From Parapristionchus giblindavisi (lineage: Eukaryota > Nematoda > Chromadorea > Rhabditida > Diplogasteridae): a stretch of DNA of 64,000 bases. Position 1 is the stretch's first letter. Every line of letters begins with the position of its first letter. Below are positions 26,385 to 38,260 of the stretch, one piece after another. The stretch covers positions 1 through 64,000 of the forward strand of contig CALSFV010000216.1 in assembly GCA_943737045.1 (NCBI GenBank), read 5' to 3'. The translations under genes and the position numbers were made by a program. Under the pieces are notes generated by a model. The model did no database searches. It was given only the letters and a program-made list of their open reading frames with translations, and was not told the DNA's origin.

Positions 26385-29300
26385 TCGTCCGATGAAGATT
26401 TCCCTCAACTATCATCAAGTCCATCTACTTCTATCAGAATCGATTCCGACTCACTGCGAAGATTGTTCAGTTCTGTAGTTAGCAAAGAGGAAATACAGCA
26501 AGACGCCCTATCTTTCTGCGACTTGTTCCCTGCTCTACCAGGCAACGAGGTATTAGATTCAAAGCAACATTAGTAACGTTTTTGCATTCTCAGGGTTCGA
26601 AATTTGATGGGTGTGACCAGTCTCCGTCTCATCAGAAATCGAACAATGCCATTGCGTACGTACTATTAATTCTAATAGTTGCTTGTTATTTATAAAGTAT
26701 TCCAAGTGGCCAAAAAAAAGAAGGAACACTTAATATAAAGGAAAAAATGGTGCTACCCGGAGTTGTAAAAAAAATTTGGTAAATTACGCTATGGGAAAGT
26801 TTTTGTTGGAAATATTGTTTGAAAAATAATCAAAACAGAAACAACGATATTGGAAATCTCGATTGGAAAGTGCAGTATCGAGAACCGATCTAGTGGGAAG
26901 GATAAACTCGGAATGACTGTGCTCGGAATTAACTTATTGAGAACAATGATGTCAGAGGAACGATTATGTAAAGCGTTTTTGAGAAAGTGCGATTTGGGAA
27001 GTTTTTTTTCTGGAAGTGTTCTATTTGTAAATTTTATAGGCAAATGAGGCAATTTTGTATGCAATACTAGGCTAATGACAGATTTGAATACAGAGCAAGA
27101 CAACAAGGATCAAGAAATCGAAGGTGCATACGCTGTACTCTGAGCGATTATATTGAAAAATTATTCACGAAAGAATGATTCCCATGAATTACTTCCCAAA
27201 GATAACTTTTAAGAAAACAATTCCGAAAAAAAACTTCCCAAATCGCACTTTCTCAAAACCCATTATCCCGAAATGAATATTCCATTCATCTCATTCTGAT
27301 TAATTTCTTCCCAGCTGAATCATTCCGAGTGGTCCATTTTCGCTACAACTTTTTTCAAACGGTTTCTTTCGAGAATATAACTTTCAAAGTGAATTTGCCG
27401 AGAAAAAAATTACAACTCCGGGTAGTACCGAAAAAATCTCAAAAAATGTTTCTCAGAATATTACAGATGGAGCGAGGTCGCGAAGAAGGGTGTTGAGGGC
27501 AATCAAGCGAATATTAAGATATATTATCGATCGAATGTTTTTGCTCCTACCGTTGTAGATCCTACGGATGCTATGTAATTAGATATTGCTAAAGGTGAGG
27601 ACAGTTACTTGTCAGATGCTAATGAGTTAAAAAAACGTAAAATGTGAAATGGAAAAAAATGTAAAGTAATGCCGCACACGAAGTCCTGCTGGAGATCACT
27701 GCTGTCCTGCGATAATAGGCTCGAAATGAAAAAAAAACTGTAGTCAATTAAACTATTATTACATTATGTTCTCCTTATATGTTAGGCGTTATATTAGAGT
27801 ATGCTTGCGAAATATGGTCTCCTCGCGAACAATATCTTATCGACCTCATAGAGAAAGCTCAAAGATCATTTACTCGTAGTATATATGCTAAATGTGCCTC
27901 TTATTCGAATCGATTATCACACCTAAACCTTGATCTCCTTGAGCAAAGACGCACCCTTATAGACTTGAGTTTCACTTATAAAGTATAAGTACATGGACTA
28001 GTTAGTATAGACAATCCCTCCTTTCTTTTATCTTCACCCTCTAGAATTTCGCGTAGACACAATTATATTCTTCGTAAGCACCCCTGTAGATCCACTCGTT
28101 TGTCACATTTCTTTTCAAACCGTATTGTAAACGTTTGGAACTCTCTTCCCAATCGCTCGATTGTATGTCCTAATCCAAATTATTTAGTAATTCTATTAAA
28201 TCAATTATATGTAGCTCTTCTTAACTTTTTCGATGTCCACTACTATACTTATGCTACCCCGTTGTGGCATAGTAAATTATGTATCCAACCATTTTTCTTG
28301 TTTGTGTCCTTTGTATTGTTCATACGTACCAGCATAATAAAGTTATTAATGATCAAATGTCATTATAGATGAATTCCTCGCAGAACAGGAGCGGAGTGCA
28401 GTCACACCAAGTACAGAAGTCTGGAGAGCAATCGTCAACTGGGAAGGTTTCATAGAGTCTAACAATAAAAATGGCCGTGGAACATTGAAACTGTATAGCT
28501 TACAAGAGTATTTCGCTTATCTGGCTGTGTGCCCCAGAACACAGTGTTAGGAAACGAGAAACTGAACATATTGTTGTACATATACAGCTTGAGTTTCATC
28601 AAACCGCACAATTTCACTCCTTATATTTTCGCAAAATATTGTGCCTATAGTGAGATAGAAGATGATATCTAATGATGTGAGTGTATAAACAATCTCTTGA
28701 CATTCACCATCTCGTTCTTCATTGTTAATCGCCACCCAATTCATGAGAAATTCTCTGACCATTCATTCATTCTATTTCTAATTGTGACTGTTCGTGACAA
28801 GAAGGACAAATCTAGAATATGTATGTAGTTCCACTTACACCTCCACTCATCACATTATGTTGTTATAGACCGATAGGGGGGCTTTCACGCCAGAAAAAAA
28901 CGTTCAGGCCTTCAAATTTTTATGTAGCAACCAAGCATACACGTAACAGCTGTTATTGTTCAAAAGTTGTATGATACAGAAATTGGTGCAGTTTTATGAC
29001 ACTCAACCTAGTGGTACAATTTTTTTTGTATTTGTGTAAATATATTGTATTGCCTTTCAATGTAAAACCAGGTTTGTCCTAGAAAGTCCCTCGACGAAAG
29101 AATTACCACAAGAATTACAAGAAGGAAAGAGAACAACTGGAGAAGCTGAAGAAGAAGCAAGATTATGCATCGAAGATAGCTGCTCTCAAGGCTACTACAA
29201 AGTTAGTTGTGACATATTTACTGAACGCACGAGAAATTTAATTCTTATGAGATACCAGAAAGGATTGAAGAGTTAGTACATACATCTTACTATATCTAGC

Positions 29301-30220
29301 AGCCGTTTCGAGATGGTTGTCAATTCGCTCAAAGCATTTCTTTCTCGCGGGCCGTCTCAATACCGTGCATACCGGAATGCATATGTGCCTTTATCTAACT
29401 GAAACATTCGAACATAATTCTGTTTACATTTAACAAAATAAAGAAAAATCCTTGGATGGTGTCGATCAGTAATGAAAGAAAAAAATCCGTTTTTACTTTG
29501 AAAGTATATTGGTTGTAGTCGCGATCGTCGTCTCGCATTGCTTTGCTCGCTAAGGAAAATGGAAAACCCGAAGAATGTTCAAGAGACTCCAGAAGAAATG
29601 GTATGCACTACTATTGTTTTTCCGCACCTCTCTAAATCTCTATTACATATATCAGGAATACGCTGATGAACAAGAAAATCAGAACGACAATCATCATTGT
29701 AAGGATAATAGTGTTATGAAGATTCAGAGAGAACGACATAAGTTAACCGATCACAAATGGTCTGATCATTTCATTATATTTATTTATTCTAAAAAAATAT
29801 ATTATCGAAAGACATTCTACTGAACATCGCTATCTTGTAAGTCTAAAAGATCACTGATTTGTGCATAGGTTCCGACCGAACGAACCAGATGGGATCGAAA
29901 CAACGTTGAGAACTGTATTTGTGAGTTTTTTAAAGATAAACCGACCGCCAATTCATCTCATGAAATCTGTATGTATTATAGTTTCAAGTTTCTAGGATCT
30001 AATTTGTAATCAAGTTTTTTTTTCTTTTCAGGTTAACGTGTCCAATAAAATAAGAAAAAAACAATTGTATTTTAAGGATCGCTGTGCTGGATATCGACGA
30101 GTCATTCGACGTCATCTACACAGAAACATACAATACATCGTAACTGCACTGATCGCAATTTATCTACTCTCGGTAATTTTTAAAGCTCATCTGAGAAAAA
30201 CAACAATTGCTGCATTGTAA
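26385..30220 (+). CDS. Unrecognised multi-exon gene; basic coiled segment and C-terminal membrane anchor (5' end missing)
   Basis: Nine consecutive blocks join without breaking frame: 26385-26549 (SSDEDFPQLSSS), 26594-26655, 27467 to about 27560 (WSEVAKKGVEGN), 28369-28446, 29083-29201 (RRKNYHKNYKKEREQLEKL), 29519-29600, 29656-29741, 29869-29920 and 30032-30220 (stop). Splice phases 0/2/0/0/2/0/2/0 agree at each junction, which is the main evidence for a real gene. The protein is Ser-rich and acidic at the start, then Lys/Arg-rich and probably helical. It ends with a hydrophobic stretch (YIVTALIAIYLLSVIF) close to the C-terminus, as in a tail-anchored membrane protein. I do not recognise the family. 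The first exon lies upstream and was not found. A donor inside the last block could instead lead to an open exon near 33525. One intron carries a CR1-like relic. Confidence 0.55.
27780..28340 (+). pseudogene. CR1/jockey-like LINE 3' relic
   Basis: The frame from 27780 reads LEYACEIWSP, then IDLIEKAQRSFTRSIY, LDLLEQRRTLIDLSF, and after a stop FFSNRIVNVWNSLPN near 28105. These are the hallmark blocks after the reverse transcriptase domain of CR1/jockey-type elements (LEYASPVWSP, IEKVQRRFTR, RVVNVWNSLP). The catalytic domain and 5' part are absent. It sits inside an intron of the 26385-30220 gene. Confidence 0.8.
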
Positions 30221-30497
30221 GCAGTCTTGATCGGTATGAAAAGAAAACGGTTGTAAGCTATTATAGTATTGTAATATTGATAGGTAATGGTAAGGATAAG
30301 GGTATTCAATGCACTCCTGTGGGAGATCAGTGCTAGAGATGATAACACTGGGATAATTGAATGTACACTCTATTTAGTTCTTTATGGCTGGGAAATCTCC
30401 GAGCAACGGAAAGTGTCTTGAAGAACCGACGGTAAAGAAGTGTTTTGTTTGTTGTGTAAACAAGGAAATTACCTAACCTTATAACGTTCTTTATCTA

Positions 30498-31757
30498 TTA
30501 GGTTGTGCCATAAGTCTTTTTGAATTTGGAGGTACAACTTCAAATTGAATTATCTTAGTTTAACGACGACATTGAGGAGGAGTTTATTCGCTGTTATGGT
30601 CGATGACTCCTTGCTATATTCCAACCACACAATGGGCTCACTACTTATAGAAGAACCAGGGTTATTGTGCAAAGTGTGAGGCCACCCACGTTTTGATATC
30701 TTCTTAGTTCTTAAATTTTTCATTTACTAAAGCAAGTTGGACACCTTAACTAAAGTAGCGACCAGAGAGAGTAAGGTCCATAGAGTAAGGAGGCACAGGT
30801 AGTATGAGTCAGAAAAATTTGGCTGTCCTAGTATAACGTGTTTTACTTAGACAGTTCGAGTGGAGCAGCGACGTAGAAACATTTGACACCGCTTTGGACG
30901 CGGCGATAAGAGCTATGGCTTCAAATCTTGCAGTTATTTACAATGGAGGTCCCCGATTATAACAGTGACCTCAACTGCACGCATGCAATACATTGGCCAA
31001 TTTCATACTTCTTTTAACATAGGGTATCTAAATTTCCTGATATTTACAGCTTTCGTGATCGGTTCTGGTTTCTCTCCTTTCCAAATTCACTGGCTATAAT
31101 GCGCACTGTTATTGCGAATGATCCATCTCTTCAATCAAGCGACCAGATTGTCAACTCAGGCGCTTGTTCTTTTTAGAAAAATAAAAGAGATAGCGGTCTC
31201 AATCCGCAATTTTATTCAAATTCCCGCCAAATGACCACGTTTCGTCTAATCAACTTTTTGACTTTTTCAAGATTCCTTAATTCTAGCGAAATAGTGGGCG
31301 TGGATGACCCAAGTGTGGCTAACATTTAACGGCTGGTATCAAATGGCTCGCTCTCCTTTAGGACGAGTTGCGCAACCCAAAATTCCGAAGTGACCATTCC
31401 TCTATCCTATAAGATAATTTCTGATTTCAAATTTACGTAGGTAATTGGCCAGCGTATGGTTGGAGTGCATATATGTGGGGTACACATAACTTAGTTGTTG
31501 ATTGTTTTTTTGTAAAATTCAAGCGAGAGAGAGCCGGGAACAAATTGAACTTCAGAACTAGATTTTTCTTTTGGACAAACGGGCGAGGCATACGCATAGT
31601 TAGAGGGAAGTCTGAATCGAACGTGATATGGGTTATATAGAGGGGGACACTAGTTAGTGATATGCACCAGCGCGGAGAGCTCCGTTCAAAACGGAGCGAG
31701 AAACAAAAGTGCAAACACAGCACTATGAAATTCAAAAAGACTTATGGCACAACCTAA
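30498..31757. mobile_element. mariner-type element, intact ends, no recognisable transposase
   Basis: Terminal inverted repeats of about 30 bp: TTAGGTTGTGCCATAAGTCT onward at 30498, inverse ending GGCACAACCTAA at 31757. TA lies on both sides (30496-30497 and 31758-31759). The 1260 bp length and TTAGG ends match the mariner at 13056-14324. I could not find the DEKW or DNARPH-like blocks in any frame, so the interior is either very decayed or unrelated. Frames such as 31433-31735 minus show no transposase motif. Confidence 0.75.
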
Positions 31758-31794
31758 TAAGTTTGATATATTTTAGTGTTGACTTGTAAATATA

Positions 31795-33383
31795 CAGTAC
31801 TGGCCAAAAAAGTGTAACATTTGGATTTTTCGCCATAACTTTTTTCAAACTCAACCGATCGAGTCCAGATTTTCAGGCATAATTTTGATAGAGTTTTTAC
31901 GTGCTTTATACAAGAAATTAGCCCGGGTTATCCCTTACGGTGAAATTTATTTAGATTTTATCAAAAGTCACAAAAGTGAGATTTTTGGTTTCTTCGATTT
32001 CGACTTAATTTTTTCACTAATTTTGCTAGCAATGTGCGTTGTATCGTTTTAAAAGTATGAGACGGATTCTTGGGAGCAAGAATCTACCGAGATCCGAGCG
32101 AGAATCCATTATTCGTGGACGTCAGATGGGAGTGTCACTGGCACTCTGTCACAGCAGTTCCGAGTGACTGTTTCGACTATCCTGAAGTTCATCAAAACTT
32201 CAATCCGTGCTCAAACAATGAAGAAGGTTAATGTACGACCTCGCAAGTCGACCACGACATCGGATCGTCTGATTACCTGCATCTCGAAGGAGAAACTGAG
32301 GCTTACTACAATGGACACTAGCATAGGACACAGCGAGCACTAGCGGAGATTCGCTAATTTGAGGTGGCTAAGGTTTGTAAACATGGCTGAAAAGATGTTT
32401 GAAGGAATGAAAAGTGTCTCTAGCATATCTCCTTCTTCATAATTCTCTTCACGTGAACCAGGGGTCCAACCCCATCTTCAGAGAAACAACAACACAACAT
32501 CAACGATCCTCCTCCATGCTTCACGGTGGTCCTTTGGTACATCACATCAAATCTAGTGCCAACCGGACGACGAACATGATTTATTTCCTCCGTACCAATC
32601 ATCAGAAACTTGTTTTCGTCTGAGAATAAGACCTAATTCTACTGTTAGGGGGTCCAATATCAGTGCTCTTTTGCCCATGTGATCCATGCTTTGCGATTCT
32701 TTTCGGAGATCAGCGGTTTCTTGATATGTCGACGTTCGAAGAGACCCGAAGCACGAAGACGATGCTGTACATTGTTCACGGACACCTCAAACATCTTTTC
32801 AGCCATGTTTAGAAACCTTAGCTACCTCAAATTAGCGAATCTCTGCTAGTGCTCGCTTGATGTCCATTGTAGTGAGCCTCAGTTTCTCCTTCGAGATGCA
32901 GGTAATCAGACGATCCGATGTCGTGGTCGACTTGCGAGGTCGTACATTAACCTTCTTCATTGTTTGAGCACGGATTGAAGTTTTGATGAGCTTCAGGATA
33001 GTCGAAACAGTCACTCGGAACTGCTGTGACAGAGTGCCAGTGACAGTCCCATCTGACGTCCACGAATAATGGATTCTCGCTCGGATCTCGGTAGATTCTT
33101 GCTCCCAAGAATCCGTCTCATACTTTTAAAACGATACAACACTCATTGCTAGCAAAATTAGTGAAAAAATTAAGTCGAAATCGAAGAAACCGAAAATCTC
33201 ACTTTTGCGACTTTTGATAAATTCTAAATAAATTTCACCGTAAGGGATAACCCGGGCTAATTTGTTGTATAAAACACGTTAAAACTCTATCAAAATTTTC
33301 CCTGAAAATCTGGACTCGATCGGTTGAGTTTGAAAAAAGTTATGGCGAAAAATCCAAATGTTACACTTTTTTGGCCAGTACTG
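31795..33383 (-). mobile_element. Composite head-to-head Tc1-like element, copy 1
   Basis: The ends are CAGTACTGGCCAAAAAAGTG and its inverse, flanked by TA (31793-31794, 33384-33385); length 1589 bp. Both arms (about 600 bp) carry the Tc1 terminus and the N-terminal transposase region, pointing toward each other. Read on the minus strand, one side continues to the first catalytic block and VKHGGGSLM, then is cut off shortly after IMKKEI. The second and third acidic residues are missing, so it cannot be autonomous. It matches the element at 59774-61362 in inverse orientation, without a difference in the stretches I compared. Confidence 0.92.
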
Positions 33384-34342
33384 TACATTTACTCAACGCT
33401 ATTAAAATTCTGTTTAACAACTACCCATTTTTTTCTTTTTTTCAAGAATTAGGTATTTAAATACACCTTTCATCTTAATGTTAAGATATAAATTGATACC
33501 AAAACAAAATTGATAACATTGCAGATTCCGATGGGACTTCCTACGGCAATCAGAACTCCCAGAACTCCTCGAGTCAGGACTCCAACCTTTTCTGATACAA
33601 TATGCTTGGATTTGGTAGGCAATTCTGAATAACAATATTATTCAAATATAAACGTAATTGGCGCTTTGGACTCATGTCATAAATTAAGCTAAATATTATG
33701 GAATAAGCTGACATGTTGAAATCAACTATGCAGCTACATTATTTTGATATTTCTATAACCATTAAATTTTGTGATTAATCAATTCAATTATTAAATTTAT
33801 ATTTTCGTATTTAAAGAAGAAATTGAGATACTACGATCGATCAAATCTTGTTTTTTTTGCTCAGTTGAACCCGCGAGAGCTACTGAGGCTACAACGAATG
33901 AATGGATATTGATATGGATGCAAAATTGTTTAACGAAAATTTTCATAATTGACAACTCATAAACTATATCCACTTTGAAAAGCTTAAATTTTAATGTTTT
34001 TAAGCCATATTGGTTTGTAATTTTGAGGTTTGTAATCACATAAAAAAGTTGTTATTTACTGCAGTCTTCATGAGCGAGACTTTTAAAACAATTACAATTA
34101 CTGATTTACAATATTACAAATACAAATGCGATATTTATCAGAATCGTTAACGGAGATAAATAGTACTAATAGATATACAAACATATGTTGATATGCACAT
34201 TACCATAGAAAGCTGATAAGCGTAGAAATTAAATTATTAATGTGTTTTATGGTGTGGCTACGTCTAAAAAAATTTTATACACATTTTCTGGAGCGTAATC
34301 GATTCATACAAAGTAGAATGAAGTTATACAAAAAATGGTTTC
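33384..34342. other. Intergenic, AT-rich
   Basis: No firm gene. A block at about 33523-33600 after a GCAG acceptor is open in two frames (one ends NQNSQNSSSQDSNLF then stop, the other continues to a GTAGGC donor). It could be a further 3' exon of the 26385 gene. Otherwise nothing is seen. Confidence 0.4.
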
Positions 34343-34890
34343 CTAATATTTCACGAAACGACGACGTCTTCGGGCCTCGGCAGCAGGAGCAGGAGCACTG
34401 TTAGCAAATGCGTTCTGAATGAATAGATGGTCTTCAGTGATTTTTAAAAAAATATTTGATGAAAATCTTACAGCAGTCGCAGTGGCGTTGCCTCCCTCTG
34501 CGATAGCGTTGGCGGTAGCTACTGCATTGGCGGACTGAACGAATAATATAATGATTCTGATCGTAGTCAAAGATAATGATGAACGTACTGTTTTTAATTT
34601 TACCTGTCGCTTTCTACGCCCGAGTCCGGCATTTCCTAGAAGGTTCAATCCACCACCAATGCGACCTCCGGCACCATAGACACCCTCTTTCACGGTTCCT
34701 CCGTAGACATCTCCGTATCCACTGCCTGCAAAGTGGGAAATATAAGCACTTGAACACAGGAAAGTGTGTTACCTTGCAGACCGATATTGCCTTGGATATT
34801 GGTAGGGAAGGACGACGAACCGCCCTCAGTTTCTTGTGATAGTGAAGAAGTGATAAGGAGGCATGCACAGAGAAGGAAAGAGTAGATCAT
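34343..34890 (-). CDS. Secreted precursor family, gene A (124 aa)
   Basis: Four exons: 34890-34773, 34725-34604, 34534-34472 and 34414-34343, joined in phases 1, 0 and 0 with introns of about 47-70 bp. The start is the first ATG after a TATA box and gives a clear signal peptide (residues 1-18, SFLLCACLLITSS). Residues 35-40 read NIGLQG. Residues 40-80 form the Gly-rich core (YGDVYGGTVKEGVYGAGG, LNLLG) ending in the furin-type site RRKRQ. Residues 81-101 are an Ala/Asn/Thr module (SANAVATANA). The tail NAFANSAPAPAAEA ends in five Arg and FVKY. It is the outermost minus-strand member of the cluster and lacks the C-terminal module found in B, C and E. Function unknown; a processed secreted peptide is an inference from the signal peptide and basic sites. 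Confidence 0.85.
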
Positions 34891-34935
34891 TTTTATCAAA
34901 AGATGAAAATACGATGGCTGTTCAGTGAATCGAGT

Positions 34936-35012
34936 GGATTTATATAGTAGGGGATGATCGTAAAAGGATCGAGATAATCCCCATAGTTCAAAGGGCAATC
35001 CGATCCAAAAAT
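34936..35012 (-). promoter_or_regulatory. Promoter of gene A: TATA box and shared upstream element
   Basis: TATA sequence CTATATAAA (34947-34939), about 50 bp before the ATG. Farther up, on the minus strand, GGATCGGATTGCCCTTTGAA (from 35006) is nearly repeated upstream of B, E and F, followed by a GGGGATTATCTCGATC stretch that is also seen at B. Confidence 0.6.
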
Positions 35013-35183
35013 GACAACGGGGCGAATAGACCGGACAATATGGATGTAAGTGCAATATGTGCACTTTAAAAGAACATATTATATTATAGATAAGCTAAGG
35101 CTATTGAATCAGAGATTGATTTTTGGCTCTAGAGCGTAGTATTTTAGTGATTGAAGCAGTGTCCAATATATTCACAATGGAAG

Positions 35184-35634
35184 AGCATGAAATATCTTTT
35201 ATATCTTCGAACGAGTATATTTTTCCTCGATTGTATAGGCAATAAATGTTCGGAACCAAAATATCAAGTGCTTGCATGTACTTCCATGATTAATTTAATT
35301 GTACATCTTCGATCACGCAGCGTACACGTTGTGTATGAAGTAACAAGAGCATGAAATGACACCTGAAAGAGGAATGAAAACATCGCGGCATGGTGTAATG
35401 GTAGTGTGTACTCTTCTTGATCAGACTTTGGATCGTTCGAGCACACCAGTAGACATTTTATTTTATGCTCTTGTTACTTCATCGCCTACACAGTATGTAC
35501 ATATATACAATATTAAATTAACCATACAAAATCAGAAAGTGAATGCCATCAGTTGATATATTGGTTCCGAACATTTATTGCCTACAGCTAGCAAAAGTAT
35601 TCTCGATAAAAGGTCTAAAAGATATTTCATGCAC
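35184..35634. repeat. Foldback element with a tRNA-like loop
   Basis: The left arm (about 35184-35360) and right arm (about 35452-35634) are inverted copies. Shared blocks are GCATGAAATATCTTTTA at the outside, GGCAATAAATGTTCGGAACC in the middle and GATGAAGTAACAAGAGCAT at the inside. The loop holds the tRNA-like sequence described separately. Confidence 0.8.
35383..35452 (+). other. tRNA-like sequence in the foldback loop
   Basis: It reads GCGGCATGGTGTAATGGTAG, an A-box match, and 35 bases later GATCGTTCGAGCACACC, a B-box match. D- and acceptor-stem pairing is poor, so I do not call a functional tRNA. It could act as an internal RNA polymerase III promoter. Confidence 0.35.
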
Positions 35635-36105
35635 TACCCTTGTCAGCAGTGTCTGTAGAAAATTCATCGACGTTATTATTTTCATAATTGATTTTAACTT
35701 TGTTTCGTTTTAATTTGAATAATGACAAGTCGCTCTAAAATCTTAACGCATATTGATAAATAATTGTTCTCATTAAAGATTTTTTTCACGAAGCTCATGA
35801 AGTTTTATCAGCCATCAAACTCTAATTCATGAATTCTTTAAAATTTCTGTGAAAATCCCGAGAGTCATTCATTATTGTATGTCATTGACATTAAACATAT
35901 TGTTCGCATAATAAAGTTATTATTATTATATCTACATATTAATATGTGTGTTAATAGCGATCAACATTGTTTGACATACACGATTATGTAATATCCCTTA
36001 TAAGGTCATTGCCGTATACTTTAAATATAATTTATTCGAATGCTTGAGCAAACTCAATTGATTCATATCATCTTATGGCACAATATCAATAAATCAACAA
36101 AAAAA

Positions 36106-37198
36106 TCATTTGTGTGGTATAATCCTAGTTCCGGGAAGGACAATTCCTCCACTGCTAACGACTGTTCCAGATCCATCAACAGTCTGTGTTGCTATACTAC
36201 TGACTCCATTAACTGTAGAACCACTGAATGCCGCACCCGTCATACCGTTCATCATCGAGGCCGGTACAATGATAACCGGGAAGTAGATTGGTGTCATTTC
36301 AGCTGCCTGCAATCTATTAATTAATGCACATTTTTGAATTATTTATTGGTATTGTAAGTTTGTGCGCTTTGTTCATTGATTCATTGGATTTGAAGGGAGA
36401 TCTATACTTATGGCACGATGTACACATATAATTTACAAATAATTTTTGTTTAGTGATGTACCGATCTCTTTCGACGAGCGGAACATGGCTTATCATCCGC
36501 AGCAGGTTCCTCTGCGGGTGGAGGAGGTGTCGGCATTCCAGGGAACGTGAACGGAAAGGCTGGGAAGTTGTCAAAGCTACCAGAGACAGCGAAGGCGTTC
36601 TGGAAAATAAGTGTTTGCGAAGATGCTCGATGCGGGAAAACTGGTTAAAGGCAAATCTGAGCAAATTTTACTCTCCGCTCTGGCAAGGCTCTCTCGTAGA
36701 CAAAGAACGCGAGAGAGCACTGACAGAGCGGATGGTTTCAAATTAACTCGGGTTTTTTTCTTTATGAAAAACTTACTGCTATCGCTTGACCGTCACTTCC
36801 AGTAGCGTTTGCTGTAGCTGTTGCAGTAGCGGACTTAAACGATACCTTTGTAGCCTATTTTATAAAAGATCATTATGTTAGATTCTACCTGTCTCTTCCT
36901 ACGACCGTATCCAGCGGTACCGAGAAGATTCAAGCCTCCTCCAATACGGCCACCAGCCCCATAAACGCCCTCTTTCACCGTACCACCATACACATCACCG
37001 TATCCACTACCTGCAAAGTATTATTTCATCTTTTAAGCTAGTGGAAAAGATCAGACATATTATTGAAAGATCGATATCACAAAAAGGAGAAAATGATTTT
37101 GTACCTTGTAGACCGATATTGCCATTTATGGAGGGACTTCCGGCTTCCTGTGCCGCTGACCTGACTAGAAGAAGACACACAAAGAACAAAACAGTCAT
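36106..37198 (-). CDS. Secreted precursor family, gene B (210 aa, with C-terminal module)
   Basis: Five exons: 37198-37105, 37010-36889, 36854-36777, 36599-36462 and 36306-36106. The total is 633 bases with every junction in frame. The signal peptide is TVLFFVCLLLVRSAAQ. Residues 27-32 are NIGLQG, the core is residues 32-72 ending RRKRQ, the Ala/Thr module is residues 73-98, and the Pro-rich tail at 99-144 carries a lone Cys (KPCSARRKRS). A second furin-like site (RRKR) lies exactly at the exon 4/5 border. Exon 5 encodes a 66-residue module with NGVSSIATQTVDGSG and GGIVLPGTRI. Exon 3 uses an upstream TAG acceptor, adding ATKVSFK relative to its paralogues. A hairpin MITE occupies intron 3. 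Function unknown. Confidence 0.82.
36663..36750. mobile_element. GAGAGAGC hairpin MITE
   Basis: CCGCTCTGGCAAGGCTCTCT pairs with AGAGAGCACTGACAGAGCGG across a loop of about 14 bases, with TTTCAAATTAACTCGGG following. It is one of about nine copies in the window and lies in intron 3 of gene B. Confidence 0.8.
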
Positions 37199-37242
37199 CG
37201 TTATTGAAAGACTATACGAGGAACTGAAAGATTTTCAATAGA

Positions 37243-37320
37243 GGGAGTTTATATAGTAGTGGTCGAATATAAAAGAGATCGAGATAAATCCCAAAGTTCA
37301 AGGGGCGATCCGATCGAACA
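37243..37320 (-). promoter_or_regulatory. Promoter of gene B: TATA box and shared upstream element
   Basis: CTATATAAA at 37256-37248, about 50 bp upstream of the ATG. GATCGGATCGCCCCTTGAAC (minus strand, from 37315) and a following GATTTATCTCGATC stretch match the gene A promoter. Confidence 0.6.
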
Positions 37321-37384
37321 TCGCCATGGTGATGAGATGGAAATGCACTACGTGTACTTTAACGGCACTCCGAGCTAATTTTGC

Positions 37385-37470
37385 CGTCCATTCTGGTCTA
37401 TCGTAGACAAAGAACGCTAGAGAGCATTGACAGCGCGGAGAGTTTTAAATTAACTCGGGATGTGCCTTTT
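37385..37470. mobile_element. GAGAGAGC hairpin MITE
   Basis: The right half AGAGAGCATTGACAGCGCGG with TTTTAAATTAACTCGGG and a degraded left half (CCATTCTGGTCTATCG). Same family as 36663-36750, located upstream of gene B. Confidence 0.65.
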
Positions 37471-37863
37471 ACGGATGAGTTGCCTTTGTCGGTGCTCTCT
37501 TCGTTGCACACACTATTTCTTTAGTTTCTGTGCTCGCGAGTGCATTCAACGATGGAGACAATTGACCAATGGGTACTCTTATTTTAAATGAGCACTAGAA
37601 AAAAACAATTCAGTAAACACATAATGAAATCTGTATTACTCATCTAATAAGAACGATTATTGACCTATTTAAATCGCCAGACTTATGCAATGTTGGAATT
37701 TTTCGTTCTGATTTTTGTATTGTTTTTTTGTTGTTGAATTTTTGTTCGTTTTTTTTCTGTTTCTGAAAAACAAAGAATACAAGACAAAAAAGAAAATTAC
37801 AAACACAAATTTGTGTGACAAGTAAGTTTTGATCAATTGTGTGGATGAATTTTTTCTATCTCT

Positions 37864-38160
37864 TAAAGGTGGAGTCACACGAATATTATCGAGAACAAAG
37901 TGTGAAGACAAAAATATAGCAAGTTATACTGCATACCATACATGGATAATTCTATGCTAATTCAGCTTAGTGATTGCGAGAATCATGAATGAATCATGAT
38001 TGCGATTGCAGTCGGGCATTTTTGAAAATTAGAAAGTTCGGAAAAAGGATTCGAACACGCGATGTTATGCTTATTAGCGCACACTTATACCATAGCGCAA
38101 AGTGATTGATGAATGGCAATTCTAATATCTTGCATATCTCGTGTTCATTGTATAGTAGTC
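37864..38160 (-). mobile_element. tRNA-derived SINE-like repeat
   Basis: On the minus strand there is an A-box-like GCGCTATGGTATAAGTGTGC (38098-38079) and a B box TGTTCGAATCC (38057-38047), followed by a tail with AATGCCCGACTGCAATCGC. The same unit recurs at 51415-51710. I see no protein. Confidence 0.65.
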
Positions 38161-38260
38161 ATGTTATGGATTTACATAAACATTCACTGGCATCTATCTT
38201 TAATTTAATATGCTGTCAAATGTCGATTTGACTCGAGATTCGAATTATTTGGAAAGGACA

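Noticed and set aside
28547..28762. Minus-strand 71-codon frame
   Set aside because: Lies in an intron of the 26385-30220 gene; no motif or splice evidence.
32414..32623. Plus-strand frame in the composite Tc1 (also 60534-60743 minus)
   Set aside because: Antisense of the Tc1 transposase block with VKHGGGSLM.
34576..34839. Plus-strand frames across gene A (also 36453-36746, 40509-40724)
   Set aside because: Shadows of the minus-strand exons, which have signal peptides, consistent splice phases and paralogues.
35383..35452. Functional tRNA gene
   Set aside because: Box words are present but acceptor and D stems do not pair; kept only as tRNA-like.
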